Shown here piece by piece: positions 13,695-29,480 of a DNA stretch of 64,000 nucleotides. The translations under genes were made by a program, and so were the position numbers. Source of the stretch: Heterocephalus glaber (Eukaryota; Chordata; Mammalia; Rodentia; Bathyergidae); NCBI RefSeq assembly GCF_000247695.1, contig NW_004624843.1, positions 96,557 to 160,556 of the forward strand, read 5' to 3'. The stretch's first letter is position 1. Every line of letters begins with the position of its first letter. The notes under the pieces are model-generated. The model ran no database searches, was not told where the DNA came from, and saw nothing but the letters and a program-made list of their open reading frames with translations.

Positions 13695-14345
13695 AATGGT
13701 CCCTGCCTTACAATGGATTGACTTAGAATATTTTGAGTTTATGATGGTGTGACAACAGCACATATTTAGAGGAGCCATTCTTTGAATGTTGATCTATTCC
13801 CAGGCTTGTGATACTTGGTACAATACTCTCGTGATGCTAGGCAGTTGGGAGGGGGGATATAAAAGTTGTCAGCAATGCACTCATGAAGGAAGACAATGAA
13901 CATAGTACAGCTGTATTCGTGTTCCTGTAACTAAGCCACAATATCTGACACCACAACTTAAATAAGAAAAGGTTTGTTTGCTCGTAATTTCAGTTCATTA
14001 CTGGCTACTCCAGAGAAATCATGGTGGAAGGGTGTGGTGGAGCAATGCTGCTTACCTCATGCTGGTTGGGAAGCAGAGAACAGAAATAGTGCCAGAGAGG
14101 AATAGGCTAGGGACAAGATATAATACCCAAGGCCATGCCTCCATGACCAGCATTGATGCAGCCAGTAATGTGCTCCACTAATCTACTAGGTGTTTCTTTT
14201 TCCAATGAAGTTGAAGAATCAAGATTAATGGTCATGATAGCATATTGTGTTCCTAAGGTAGTATGTTTGGCAAGTTTAATGGTATTAAATACATTGTGAA
14301 GTTACACTATTTTCAATTTATTATGAGTTTATTGGAACAGACTTC
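13695..14345. mobile_element. Ancient interspersed repeat split by the LTR at 13905-14180
   Basis: The left part (GTCCCTGCCTTACAATGG, GATGGTGTGACAACAGCAC, GTACAATACTCTCGTGATGC) and the right part (ATTTTCAATTTATTATGAGT) resemble the two ends of a common mammalian element that begins GTCCCCGACTTACGATGG. I cannot name its class. Confidence 0.4.
13905..14180 (-). mobile_element. Rodent MaLR LTR in reverse, copy 2, inserted in an older element
   Basis: CTGCTTACCTCATGCTGG, AAGGCCATGCCTCCATGACC and an AACTTAAATAAGAAAAGG block parallel copy 1. Sequence on either side (13695-13900 and 14200-14345) looks like halves of one older repeat. Confidence 0.5.
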
Positions 14346-14449
14346 TATTTGAAGTTGAGTAGCATTGTATAGGGGACACAAGAATTCTTGATAGCAGGAA
14401 TAAATCTGATGTCCTAGAGAAACTAAAATATGAATAGACACCCTTTCTG

Positions 14450-14640
14450 AGACCCTTCCAAGTGGCAGGCATTCTGCTAAGAGTTTTAAATGAACATATT
14501 GATTTTCTCATTTGATTTTCATAATCAGCCCTATAAATATCTCCTTCTTGTAGAAGAAGAAATAATGGCTTAGGGGAATTCAGTAGAGCATAAGATTGGA
14601 ATTCCCATCTGTTTGATTGCAAAGTGTGTTCTCTTTTCAC
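14450..14640 (+). repeat. MIR SINE
   Basis: GCAGGCATTCTGCTAAGAG, ATAATCAGCCCTATAAAT and AAGAAGAAATAATGGCTTAG follow the MIR order, and the end GTGTTCTCTTTTCACTATAC fits the MIR 3' region. Confidence 0.55.
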
Positions 14641-15694
14641 TATACTTTGTCAAATTTCCCCTGTTTTACGCCCTGGTTTCCACCTCATTTAGGTGATAGA
14701 ACCAAATATCTTAGCATCCCTTCTTCAACTGAGAGCACACTTGTAGAACAGTTCCTCACCCTGATGATATATTGTTCCGGTTCTTGCATCTCCTCCCTTT
14801 AGGCTTGAGTAAGGAATGCAAACACAAGTGGAATCTGAGCACCTATACCTGAGTAGCCAAAACAGTGCCTGCAGCAGGGCTACCATTCCTGCTTCTCTGT
14901 ATGTGGGCTGCATCTACTGGGTGTCTCATGTCTAGGGCAAGAGAATGATTTACAAACAAGATACTGTGCTGGCACAGAAATTTCAAACAAGAAACCTGGG
15001 GTAAATACTGTGAACAGTGTTGTGTCTCTTTGGGTATGTTGGCTGCACATTTCAACAGAACACATTTCAACAGAATGGTGTTATTGTGGTGTATTTACCC
15101 TGCTGTGGAACTGGCTTCAGTCTACAAATTCAGAAAATCCATCTTGTCCAATGCCATGGTAACCAAGCTCCAAAGAGATAAGTGTATGAAACCAAAATTC
15201 TCCTTTGTAGTTTTTAAGGAGAAACATATGTGTATACTTTGGAAATGAAAATTGTTAAGGAGAATGATGGGTAGAGTGGCTTCCGGCTCTACAAGCGTGC
15301 TGCATCTGTCTCCATAACAGAGATACAACAGATTCCCGGTCCCCAGGGAGCTACCAGGGTTTGCTCTGTAAGTCTCATGGTTTTGCATCCCCTGCAGCTA
15401 GCAGCCTCCACTTCAGTTTGTAATTTCTTTGTATGAGTTAATACTTCCACTCTGATTTCAATCCAGTCTTTTCAACCAGCAAGTTTGTAATCCCGTTTTA
15501 TATCTCTTCTCTGAATCATCCTGTGGTGATTTTATAATACTCAGGAAGCAATCTGACTTCCTTAATTTCTATACTCTGGAGGGATGTATTCTGTATCCTC
15601 AAGGTACAATCTGTACCCTTGTTCTGTGAAAATGACAATAGCGTTTTTCTCTGAGATATCTGCACTCACAGGAAATTAATTTTTGAGTTTTTTC

Positions 15695-16240
15695 ACAATT
15701 ATCTATTGCTGTGTTGTAAGCCAACTCAAAATGTCATGGCTGAAAACAACAGCCATATATTATTTTTTTTATTACTCTGTGAGTTGATTTGGCTTTTAAA
15801 TGGTGGTTCCTCTGCCCTCTGTGATACTGGTTAGGCCTTCTTATTTGGCTGTACTTGGCTGGCAGTTGAGTTAGGTTGGAAGAGTGAAGATTGCTTCACT
15901 CCATGGACTGAGTCACATCTCTCCTCCACAGGGCCTCTTCACATGACTAGGTTAGGTTTCTTGATGGCATTTTTTTGTATGTGTGTGTGTATTGGGGATC
16001 GAACTCAGGACCCTGCGCTTTTGAGGCAGGCGGCAGAGCCACTGAGCTAAATCCCTGGCCCTCTTCATACCATATTGATCTAAGTGATCTTCCATGGCAG
16101 TTAGCTTTGAAGATAGAGGAAGTGAAAGCTACCAGTCTTCCTAAGTCAGAGACCCAGAATGCAAATTCTATTGGTCATGGAACATCACAGTGCCATTTCT
16201 CATTCAAGAAGAGACAGACTTTGTCTGTTGATAGGTGGAA
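15695..16240. mobile_element. Ancient mammalian repeat interrupted by an ID
   Basis: TATCTATTGCTGTGTTGTAA, GTCATGGCTGAAAACAACA and, after the ID, CAAATTCTATTGGTCATGGA and TCACAGTGCCATTTCTC follow a well-known old repeat read in reverse (ends CTGCTGCATAACAAA, body GGCTTAAAACAACA). The family is not resolved. Confidence 0.4.
15978..16062 (-). repeat. ID SINE inside an older repeat
   Basis: GGGGATCGAACTCAGGACC and GCCACTGAGCTAAATCCC identify a minus-strand ID. A TGTG run stands in for part of its tail. It interrupts the older repeat at 15695-16240. Confidence 0.85.
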
Positions 16241-17875
16241 TGCGTAAGAAGAAGGAAGAAATTGAGGGTGGCTGTCTTTGGTGAGGGTCTACCCTTTACC
16301 CTTTAACTACAATAGTTTCGATAGACAAAATAGTCTCATGTTCTTGTGCAGAAGTTTCCTTGTGTTCCAACATCAGCTTGAAATCTGACATTTCATCGTC
16401 TAATTCTTGTCTTCATGAAATGATCTCCTTGAGTGGAGCTTCTCATGCAGAGCTATTGGGTGGTAGCACTTCATATGCAAAGGTTGAGAACACAAAGCAC
16501 AGTTTATCTGTGCTATGCAAACCAGCACACAGTGGCGTATTGGGGGCAGGGAAACTGTATGTCTAGTCTTGTTAAAAAAAGAAAAAATAGTGGCTGGAGG
16601 ATGGGACAGCACATAGAATTCACTGGCCCATAGGAATTCAGAAGTCCATTTGCACATGTGACCAATTCTCCATACTCTGAGGACCGAAAGTATTTATTAG
16701 GGTCCATACATTCTGCCTGGTTTTGGTTCTCTGTGGTTTTTAATTTTGATCCCTGAGTTCTTGAGTCTGTTCTCCAAGTCATACATTAGTGTCTGTAAGA
16801 AAAGAGCTATATCTACAGGTGAGTAGTTTTCTCAACTCACTTGCAGTCTTTATCAGTTTTGAGGCCCAGAGGCTTTTTTAATGTAAATTTTGAACAGATT
16901 CTTTGACTTTTCATCAAAGCTTTGCAAACTACCCTTACAAATTTTGTGGGCCTTCAATGAATCAAATTATTCCCATTTTGTGAGATGAAAGACAGAACCT
17001 CAAATTGCTTACAAACAGGTCTGTCTCTACTTATAAATTTGGTTAGGGTATTGTAGAACAACATTTGTAAAAGTCTTAAAAATCCTGGTTTCCCTAGATT
17101 AACTCTTTCAGAATTTTCAACAAGCATCTTGTAAGTGTACCCTTATTTTTATTTTTAGCACAAAGACAGATTTTATTGGTAGAGCTCTGGATTTTCCATT
17201 TTCCTGAGACCATTTTTTATTTTGCAAAGTTTTATTTTGTTTTGTTTTCTGCCCAGAGAAAGCTTCTAGGCCGATACTGCATTTAAAGTATTTCCTTTCA
17301 CTTCTGCTTGAGGACCGAACATTCCCTTATTCAGTATCTCTATTTCTTGGAATCCTTGATTATGTGTAGCCAAGACAAATAAGCTCACACTTTCACCTGC
17401 TTCTAGAATGTTCCTCAAGAGAGTCCACAATTTCATTAGGCACATTCTGAATTTTTGTTTAGAATTCCACAATTTCTTCCCAATTTCTAACACAGCTCTC
17501 CATTTTTCCAGCCTCTGCTAGTAATTTCTTCACCAGTCTTTCAGGCTCCCAATACTTTTCTCACTGTCCTTCATATTGCTGATACTACCAAGTCTCAAAA
17601 GTAATTCACAAGTTTTAGATTTTGTTGTAGCAGCAACCACACTTCTGATCTCAGCTTTCAACATATATAACTACTATTCCTAAGTTTAGTGACATAAAAG
17701 CAATGATAATATTTGCACACCATTTTGTGGGTTGAATTCAACAGGACACAGTGGGGATGGTCTTTCCTTGATCCAGAATGTCTTCTGTCTCATCTGGGAT
17801 GGATCAAACAGCTGGAGGTGAACAGGAAATAACTAGAACAGCTATGCTGGGCTCATATGGCTACAGTGTTGTTGT

Positions 17876-17972
17876 TTTGTTTGTTTTTGTTTTGTACAGG
17901 GGATTGAACTTGGGACCTTGCACTTGTGAGGCAAAAGTAAGCGGCAGAACCACTGACCTAAATCCCCAGCCC
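17876..17972 (-). repeat. ID SINE
   Basis: The minus-strand element contains GGGGATTGAACTTGGGACC and ACCACTGACCTAAATCCCC, with a short insertion (AAAAGTAA) in the box A-box B interval and a TTTTG-rich tail. Confidence 0.85.
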
Positions 17973-20271
17973 GCCTAGAGTTTAATTTTCCTGGTTGATT
18001 TTGTTGTTTGGTTGGTTCTTTGCTCCATGGCTAGCTTGGGTTTACTTAAAGAATGGTCATCTCTGAGAAGTTAGACTTCTTACATGATAGCTGACTTCTT
18101 TTGGAAGACTTGGAAGCTACCAGGGGAAAAGAATGTACTCTACCTCTTATTAAGGAAATATATGTGCATATAAAGAGGAAGAGTTGATGGAGCCATTATT
18201 GGAGACTATTAACCAGAGAGTTTTCTGCTTTGGGATTCTTCATACATTCCTTATCAAAACCTATAAGAAGTACATGTGACCTAGGGAATTTATATATGTA
18301 TTATTTTAAGACACAACCCTTATTACATGAAATGTGCTCCCATTTTCTCATCTACTCATTTATTCTTTTAAATTGCAAGTGAGGTTTCAAAGTTATTTTA
18401 CAATTTGTGGGTTGAGATGAGTAATTCAAAATACAATGATTTTGATGAAAGACTTATTGTATAGATAAGAAAAGTAAATGTAAATGCAAAGGTTCTTCAA
18501 ATGAATTTGCATAATGTCTTGGACCTTGAGTGAGGCAGAGGAGGGTTACAGTCTTGGGTTTTGGTTAAGTCAGAGCTCTACCATGCCACTCACCTTTCAG
18601 CCCATACCGCTAAGGCAGTTGCACAACTTGCTTTGTTTTTTTGGCACCCAAACATTAACTTGAGGTCTCTAATATTTTTGTCACAAGATCCAGGATTGTA
18701 ACATAGGTCCTGCAACTCCAAACCCAATACTTTATTCACAAGAACACATTTCCTTTTTCCTATTGTAAACAGATCAAGGGGATTTACAGTTTTCATCCTT
18801 GAACAAACGTTGTAATTAAAAAAAATTGTGGATAGTATTATGGGACTTGTGAAAATAAAAATATCTCTCAAAGCCGAGGAATTGTGAGTTGTGAAAAGAG
18901 AGTTATTGTGAGCACAATTCTGCTGAAAGTGGGAAATGTGTCTCTCACTTTGAGAATCAGTCTATTCCAGTGTCACACAGTGTGGGCCTCACTTCCCTCC
19001 TATAGATTCACATTTCCCAGTTTGAATTCCTTACTTTAATATATGTCTAGGACAGAATATAAAAAATCATTGTTGTGCTTTTCGAGTGTGGCCAGAGGAG
19101 ATTTTTTTAAGAGATACTCTGTGCCATGAATAAGACAATGAGTGGTACACTTTTCCTGGTCCTTGTTTGCCCAGTTACAAAGGATATGCAAGCCTTAAGG
19201 TAGGAGATTTTCTTTTAAAATGCACACGTTAAGGAATTCATGTTTATTCACAGGTAATATATGGAGCTCAAGCTAAATTATCTTTAAGAGTCCTTCAAAT
19301 TCTTGGAGTCTGTGCTCACCCAGTCTTTCCACGAGAGAAAATACTGACCTCTGTTGTTTTTATTTTTCACCTCTTAGGTCAAGAGCACTGACAGATACTA
19401 AAGCATGATTTAATGTTACACTTTCTTTCTAATAAGAAAAATGTACTTCTGAAGGATAGATTGACAAAGGACATGGCGAATTTCCAAAATTAACTGTGAA
19501 AGACAGATCATCTGGGTGTGACTGAAAGCCGTGCATAACCTTTGTGTTCAAATACCTCATTTCAAAAATGTCACTTTGTGCTTATTCAATGCCACTATCA
19601 TTATGCTATTTTAAGCACTAAAATTTGTGTTCTGAAGCTGAACAGGAATTATTGCTTCTATCTTTTGGCTTATTAGAAATAATTTAAAGTTCATTTAAGA
19701 GTGATACAAATCACCTTTTTATTTTGGATGAATAAGGTTACGTGTTGAAATTTGGAATGCACATTTTATTGTCAGCATTATTTTAGCATGTATGTATGGA
19801 GTTCAAGACTATTTTTAAGTATCAAGAAATTACAATTTAACATGAATCTTTTTACATTTTAATTTCCTAGAGTGAATATAAAGTAGAATAAATTATGAGA
19901 TGATGTTGCCTAAAATTTCAGACACTTCTTTATATAGATAAACCTTTTTAAAGCATACATATGACGGATGAAACATATTTTCATTGCTGTACAAATTATT
20001 TACTAAATACTTGCACCATGATAAAACTAGATGATAAATGAGGAGAAATATTAGTATGCTAGAAAACAAATTGTTTTGTGCTCTGATTTTCCGGAGAGAA
20101 CTATGAGTCTGTAAGAAGAGTGCAGAATGAAAATCAGATCGTGTACAGAGAAAAAGCCCCCTAGTTCTAAAGGAATGGATCTGTTTATTTATCTGAGTCA
20201 ACTGTAATTTAGTTAACATTTTATTCTCTAAGTAATTCTCACTCTTACATTTTAAAAAAAATGATCAGTAC

Positions 20272-20356
20272 TGCCGGAGATTTAGCTCAGTGGCATCGCG
20301 CCTGCCTTGCAAGTGCAAGGTCATGAGTTTGATCCCCAGTACCGAAAAAAAAAAAT
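20272..20356 (+). repeat. ID SINE with target-site duplication
   Basis: The plus-strand element contains GATTTAGCTCAGTGGCATC and GAGTTTGATCCCCAGTACC with a poly(A) tail. The flanks AAAATGATCAGTACT and AAAATCATCAATACT look like an aged duplication. It is not a functional tRNA gene, because the 3' half of the cloverleaf is lost, as in all ID elements. Confidence 0.9.
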
Positions 20357-20987
20357 CATCAATACTAAGGAGGAGGACCAGGAAAAGAACTGCTTGAATT
20401 ATATAACTGCATGCATTAGGCTTTCTTCAACAAAAAGGAAAGGGAAGGGGCAAGAATGCTGCCTAGGTAATGAGGGAATGAATCCTCAAAGAATTGCTAT
20501 ACAGCAGCTAAGGAAGTGGACTAGAGTAGAGAAGGGAGCAGATATGCCAAAGGAAAGGACAACAACGTATAATGAACACCCAAAGACAAATTGGGTCTAA
20601 GTGCCGTGTGTCCTGGCATGAGCACAGGTTAGAGAAGCAGCTAAGAAGAGGCAGAATAAGAGTATGTGGTAGAAGGGTGCCCTTGGGCAAGTTTTGAGGA
20701 TGAGCATTTCCGTAGGCAGCTGGGACATTGCTTCAGGAAGTAAGACGGCAGGGGACAAGGGACAAGAGAAATTTACAGGGCTGCCTAGGAATACGTATTA
20801 ATTCTTAAAATAACAAAGCTAATTAAAGTAGTCCAGTGCCAAAGAATGACGTGAAAGTAGGTGCTCACCTTCCAACTCTAAAGGATCTTTAACAAAGTTC
20901 ATTCAAGCAATTTTCTGTGGCTTTGGTGGCTCAGGCAGCGAAGACAAATAAGTGGGTGATTTACATTCTAGAAATGTTTTCCTTCTA

Positions 20988-21103
20988 CCCAGGTATGGCG
21001 GCATACCTTTAATCCCAGCACTTGGGTGGCTGAGGCAGGAGAATTGCCATGAGTTCAAGGCCAATGTGAGCTACATAGTGAGATCCTGTCTCAAAAACAA
21101 AAC
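20988..21103 (+). repeat. B1-type SINE
   Basis: The plus-strand copy carries TTTAATCCCAGCACTTGG, GAGGCAGGAGAATTGC and GTGAGATCCTGTCTCAAAA. An AG-rich microsatellite follows directly from its tail. Confidence 0.85.
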
Positions 21104-21265
21104 GAGAGAGAGAGAGAGAGAGAAGAAAGATAGAAAGTATTCCTTTGTTGAGAGGTCTTTATCTGGTTTGTAGACTTAATTCATTTTCTGTACATTCTGG
21201 AGAGAGAGAAAGAGAGACAGAGACAGAGAGAGAAAGAGAGCGAGACAGACAGACAGGACAGAGAG
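21103..21265 (+). repeat. (GA)n microsatellite and GA/CAGA-rich tract
   Basis: A GAGAGA run after the B1 tail (21104-21122) is followed by a second purine-rich block with AGAC units at 21200-21262. Confidence 0.85.
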
Positions 21266-22488
21266 ACTTTATTCTCATAATGACTTCATCCTGCTCTTCT
21301 GATCTTGTCTAAACCTAATTATCTGCTAAAGGAGAGAATGCTGCCATCATATTGGGGTTTAGGGCTTCAACACAGAATTTTTGGTTGTTGGGAAGAGGAA
21401 CACAAGTGTGTACTAATTCATGCCTGAGAAACCTCCCTCTCTGTAGGCTGTAAGTCATAGAGAAGCCTGATTATTTCCTCGGGTTTTGCACCCAGAAGCT
21501 ATACTGTCAACTTAAATTGCATGCTACCTTCTAGTGTAAGTGACTACATTCTGTCACATTGCATAATGATGATAATCATTATAATCATATATCAACACAA
21601 TGAGATAATGAGATAATAACAAGACTCCACTGGCTTCCCTGCATGCTAAACAATGGGTTTCAGTCACAGGCATTTTCCAGTTTTCTCCACCTTAGTGGAT
21701 GGTGTCAGAAGTTTACGTTCTTTCAAGAGGGGGTGGAGGAAGGAGGAGACTTCAGAAAGGGGATACATTGATACACATATCTGCTGTGAGTTTCCAGCAG
21801 CTATTCTTGAAGCTTAGACATCATTCCCTGGGTTACTGTCTTTTAAAACTCTCCAGGGAGTTGTAATGTGTCAGTGGAATATGTCTCATAAATTCATCTC
21901 AAGACAGTCTTTGGTGTATAGTAAGAGATCTTATGAACAAAAACAGACAAATACACCATAATCAACAGTACCTGCAGATGGGGAGATTAACTTGTCTAGC
22001 CTCATAAGTTTCTTTGACATCAATTTCCCCTGAACTGTGGGATCCATCTTCATGGAAGCTATTTATCTGAACCAAGGCAAAGATTAAGTAAGTCCAGCAG
22101 GTCAGGGAATGTTTATCCTAAATGAAAGCGAGATACGATCATGTGTCACAACCACATCAGTAAAAAGGCTCAAACCTGTGGTGTTTTGTGACCATTTGTG
22201 CTAACAGACTCTGGATTATTTTTATTCTCCTGAGTTTCTTTCTCACTTATTTCTTGCAGGTTATTTATGATAAAGTTTGTGATTACTGTTAATCAACAAG
22301 CTTCATTTCCTCTTAAAAATTCTAAGGTAGAGAAGTGAATAGTCTTGGCCCTTTAATGCACTTATCGGCTGGATTAGTCAGTCTGAAGTCCAGAATTCCT
22401 ATCATGCCTGCCTGATTTTTCTGCATATGGGAACATTTGTCTCTGTGGTTGATTTTTGACATAACCCTCTAGCCAGAAATGAAGTTGA

Positions 22489-24975
<2,487 letters not shown>

Positions 24976-25191
24976 TGAAAGTAAGAAGTAGAAGTAAGAA
25001 GCAAAAACCAAAGGAAAAAAGACCATGACAGACAGGTAAAGCACAGCATCTGTGATCTTTGTTCTTTTTTGTTCAGATGGCAAAGTGTGCCATGCATTAT
25101 TTTACTCTCAACGAACTAAACAAATATTGTATTCTGAACGTGAACCAGAAGAATTAAAATGGACAATCTCTACATCATTAACATTGAAACA

Positions 25192-25268
25192 ATGCAGACC
25201 TATAATCCCAGTACTCTGGCATGCTGAGGCAGGAGAACTGCAAATTTGAGCCCAGACTGGACAATTTA
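25192..25268 (+). repeat. Truncated B1-type SINE
   Basis: The copy contains ATAATCCCAGTACTCTGGCA and TGAGGCAGGAGAACTGCA, and loses similarity near 25260. An AATA-rich tract follows at 25290-25316. Confidence 0.6.
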
Positions 25269-26462
25269 AGTACTTGGAACATGTACAGTATCAAAATAAT
25301 AAATAAATAAATAAGTTTTAAAAGGATTGTAAAATCTAAATTCTTACAGTGGGCCCAGGAATTCTAATGGAGAAAACAGAGACAACTATTGAATTTTTAG
25401 ATAGAAACTTTGATTTTAATAGGAAAAATTATAGAATTGTTAAATGTCAAGATGTATCCTTCATTTTGAGACAGCTTGAGCAAGTGTGTACAGAAAAGCA
25501 TTGTGGAAAAGAAAGCAATATGAACAGAGTTTAGGACCTTTGTTTTGTTTTGTTTTGTTTGGACCTTTTTTAAAAACCAGAAATGATTCTTTCTACATAT
25601 TTGAGATGGTTATATTCTCTCCTTCAGTGTAAACCAGAATAGAGTCACTGTTTTCCTTTTAAAGGTGATACACATCTTGTTTTTATGGCACTCTTCCTAG
25701 ATCCATTGATATATAAATAACACATAAGTCTCTAAGGTGATGAAAACTACTTTCACTACTTGATTTCCAAGATCAAGGAGTTTCCCTATCAGAATGACTA
25801 ACCCTTGTTTAAGCCCTAAAGAAATCACTTCACTTATATACAATAAAGTTAAAATAGGTCCCATCCATTTTCTTTATGTCCATTTCATTAAAATATACTA
25901 GTTTCTTTTATTTAAAAGATACTTAGGCACCTTGTACTGATGATGTCGTTTACATCTCCAATGATCTCGCCATACAATTTTGTTATCTACGATACTGAGG
26001 ATTTTCCCTAAAGGAAAAGAAACCCTCAATACTTTTGATGATGAAGATTGTGATGGCATTCTTAGATGTAGCTAATATTCACAGGTAGTTTTAAAACTTT
26101 TTCTTTCTTTTTCTTTACCTAGAGAGATTTAAGAAAGCATTAGTTACTTAATTCTTCCCAAAACATTTTAATTGCCTAACCAAAAAGCAGTATTTTTTAA
26201 TACTTGAGGCATATGTAGAATTACATTTGTATACACAAACATAAAATTATTTTTAAATTATTTTACAAGTTGAATTAAAAATTAGGAGCAACCTCTTTCA
26301 GAGAAACAATTATCAAATAGGACAGTTTTTCCCCCAGGGATATTGGCAGTGTCCTCGAGAAATTATTGGCTATTACAATTTGGGTGCTACTGGTATTTAT
26401 TGAACAGGGGTCAGGGATATAAATAAATATAAATAGCCTACTATGCAAGAAAACCCAGGATG

Positions 26463-26492
26463 CGAGAGAGAGGGAGAGAGGGAGAAAGAGAA
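26463..26492 (+). repeat. GA-rich microsatellite
   Basis: GAGAGAGAGGGAGAGAGGG and similar purine-only sequence. Confidence 0.85.
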
Positions 26493-27509
26493 TATGAATA
26501 CATTTTCAGGTCCACAATGTAAATAGTGCCAAGATTGGGAAACTTGGCCTGGATAATTTACTAAAATTTAAAGTTCCTTCAACTTAATTAATTTTGTTTT
26601 CACACAGGCAAAGTAGGGTTTACAGAATAAGAGAAAAAAAATAATTTACTTTTAAAATACATTCATTAATCCTGACTGAAATTCATAAAAGTTTAATCTT
26701 AAAATTGGAGAAACTGAGGATTTCTCCTTATCTATAAGCTCCTTTGGAGGAGTCTTAACAGTTCCAGCTGGCAGCTATGCCAATTAGCTAGAAAAGTATT
26801 TGTAAGAGAAATGATTAACTAATGAAGCTATTTCAAGAAAAATCCATCTGTTAGAATCAGCCTATGCAGTGTATGTCGCAGATTTTTCTATCCTCCTTCA
26901 TAGCGTGTGCTTCTAAAGCAAAACTTGTGCATGGACAAGTGATCCGGGCTCTTTCTAGCTTTTAGGGAGCCAGGGATTGGCTTCCTTTCCTCATGCTATG
27001 AGCCATGTATGAGTAGAGGAAGGGCAGCCCTGAACTTTGATAGCTTCAGTATTGTGTTTTACAAAACTGGGAAAGAAGAAAAATGCAAATTGTGTAAATT
27101 AATAATCAAATTGCTATTTTCTTTTCATTCTAGAGGAAAAGAGAAAGATACCATCTGATGCTACCAAAATCATAGAGGTTCTTAAAATTATTCTGTATGC
27201 AAAAAGTAGAGTCAAAATTGTTGATAACTGAGTTAGCCAATAATTGTTGTTGCAGTACACTCCTTTACTCTTGCCTGACAGGATTTGTGGACACCTAGTG
27301 ATACTTTAGGGACAGAATAAGCAACATGAAAGACCCTAACACTCATGATTCCTGACTATTTTATTTTTTTAACACTATAGGAATTTTTTTTTACATTTCA
27401 GGGATTAAAAGAAGACTAGTATCTCTGTCTTTCTTGCCTTTTGCTTTATCAGAAGAGTTCATTTTAATAATTTTATGGCATTCAATCCAAAACAAATGAA
27501 ATCTTTTGT

Positions 27510-27715
27510 TTTTATTTTTTGTGGCTCAGGAGATCAAACCTAGGCCTTCATGCATGGTAGGCAAATGCTCTACCACTGAGCTATACTGCAAGCTTTTTAA
27601 TTTTTATTTCTGGGACAGGATTTTACTGAATTACCCAAGCTGACATTGAACTTGCAGTTTTCCTGTCTGAACCCCCAGAGTATTGGGATTACAGGTGTGT
27701 ATCACTCTGCCTAGT
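27510..27715 (-). repeat. Dimeric SINE: B1 joined to ID (B1-dID / ID_B1 type)
   Basis: Read on the minus strand, a B1-like monomer (CACCTGTAATCCCAATACTC, 27600-27715) is followed by an ID-like tRNA-derived part with box A AGCTCAGTGGTAGAGCA and box B-like GGTTTGATC. This order, 7SL first and tRNA second, is that of dimeric SINEs known from non-murid rodents. Confidence 0.7.
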
Positions 27716-28059
27716 ATAATATTTAAAGAAAGCTATATCAAATAAAACTTATATCTTCAACCTTACTTTTGATAATCTATAAAAGGCACAGTTATATATA
27801 ATGAAGCAGTTCCATATTTTAAAGGTTTGTAAGTGTTGGTGGGTATTGGGAGACAGGAAAGATAAGCTAAAAGTGGTAAATTATGACTGAATTTCATACT
27901 ATATCACAATTTTCTAAACATTGGCCTCAGATTAAATGTTTTAGGAAATATTTTTCCCCAGTGGCTGCAATGCTGTTATGTTGTTTTATCTATGACTAAA
28001 TGAGGGCATCTGATAATCACTATAACTTAATTTCTTACATATTTTTATTATATATATTT

Positions 28060-28143
28060 TTGGCAGGGGGGTACTGGGGATCAAACTCAGGACCTTGTGC
28101 TTGCGAAGCAGGCAGTGGAACCACTGAGCTAAATCCCCGACCC
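28060..28143 (-). repeat. ID SINE
   Basis: The minus-strand copy contains GGTACTGGGGATCAAACTC and GGAACCACTGAGCTAAATCC and is flanked by AT-rich sequence. No clear target duplication is seen. Confidence 0.88.
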
Positions 28144-28479
28144 TTATAAATTTTTAAATGTATGCAGAAAGATGGATTATTCAAGGTAGGCAATAAGTGA
28201 TTAACTCATATGTTAAGGGTATATATTTTTGTGTCCACTTAAGTAGTAAACCAGGTACAAATGTATTTTATGAGAGACTTTTGAAACTCAAAGTTTGATT
28301 TTTCTGCCTATCATGTTTATCTTTCTTTTGCATATTCTTATTTTATATATCCCTATGACCTTTGATTTGAATCTTTAGAACACCTCGGTTATGAATGAGC
28401 TGTTTGCTCTCAATAAATCACATGTGAAGAATTATAGAAATTAATAAAAAAGAGGAAAATTTTTTCTCATCTTAGTTGG

Positions 28480-28862
28480 CACTGTGCTGCTAAAATAGAA
28501 CACTGGAAGCTGAGTAATTCATAAAGAGCAGACATTTATTAGGCTCATGGTTTGACAAGCTGGGAGGTCCAAGAACATGGCCCCAGGAGGCTGTAGCACC
28601 CCATGGCAGAGTGTGGATGGACAGGGTCAGCAAAAGGAGGGAGCAAGAGAGAGCCAAGTTCACTTCTGCAGTGAGTCCCTCACAGTAACTAAGCTACTTC
28701 CCTGAAAAATGGGGCGAATGCACTCAGGAGAGAGCGGAGCCTCACAACTTCATCATATCCTACTGCACCCTCACCTGCCTACACACTGCCACGGGGATTA
28801 AGCTTCTAACACATGGATTTAGGTACTGCTGGAGAAGCCGCTGCTACAATTTATTCTAATTC
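28480..28862 (-). mobile_element. MST/MLT1-type LTR in reverse
   Basis: Reversed landmarks are GAGTAATTCATAAAGAGCAG, GGGAGGTCCAAGAACATGG, CACTGCCACGGGGATTAAG and TTCTAACACATGGATTTAGG. The full span is near the size of a complete LTR. There is no internal region. Confidence 0.6.
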
Positions 28863-29324
28863 AGCTTTTTAAAGAATTTTTAAATAAATCCAAAAATAAT
28901 TTTTAAATTAAAAAGAATGATTTTGGAAAGGTATCTTTGAAAATACATTTTAAATATACGCTGTCTGCATGCATATTGAAGACTCTTCAATGAGAAATTC
29001 TGGGGGTTCGGCCTGGAGTGTTGACTATGTAACAATTCCTGGGGACATTGATGTCTTCTGTCAAACAGTAGCTTGGTGACATATGGGTAAACATTAGCAA
29101 GACCATTTACTTGTATGCAAGAGGGACATCTACAGTATATTGCTGCTTTTATCTGAGTTTATGTAAGAGAAGGGTGGTAGACAAGAGAAAGAGAATAGAC
29201 ATAACTTGAAATGAGTGAATACTGTTGTGCTTTCCTTAACTAAGTGACTGATTAGGTGGCAGTTACCTAAGAGGACAGTGGAAAGGATTGGAAAGGATCA
29301 ACAGAGAAACAATTTCAGACACAG

Positions 29325-29480
29325 TTTTACACCTGTTCAATCCTCATATTGGGACGGTGATATTAACACTGCAATTTTAAAATAGAAGAAACTGAGGAAC
29401 AACTTGCCCAGAGTGATAGAAGCAGTACACCTGGGATTTGAACTCAGATTATTTGGTTCCGGAGTTCCTTGCCTCAACGA
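29325..29480 (+). repeat. MIR SINE
   Basis: AGAAGAAACTGAGGAACAAC, TTGCCCAGAGTGATAGAAGC and GGGATTTGAACTCAGATTAT follow the MIR core order (GAGGAAACTGAGGC, AACTTGCCCAAGGTCAC, GGATTCGAACCCAG). Confidence 0.7.

Noticed and set aside
20272..20345. A tRNA-like gene (A box and B box present)
   Set aside because: This is an ID SINE with a poly(A) tail and flanking duplications and does not form a full cloverleaf. The same holds for the other ID copies.
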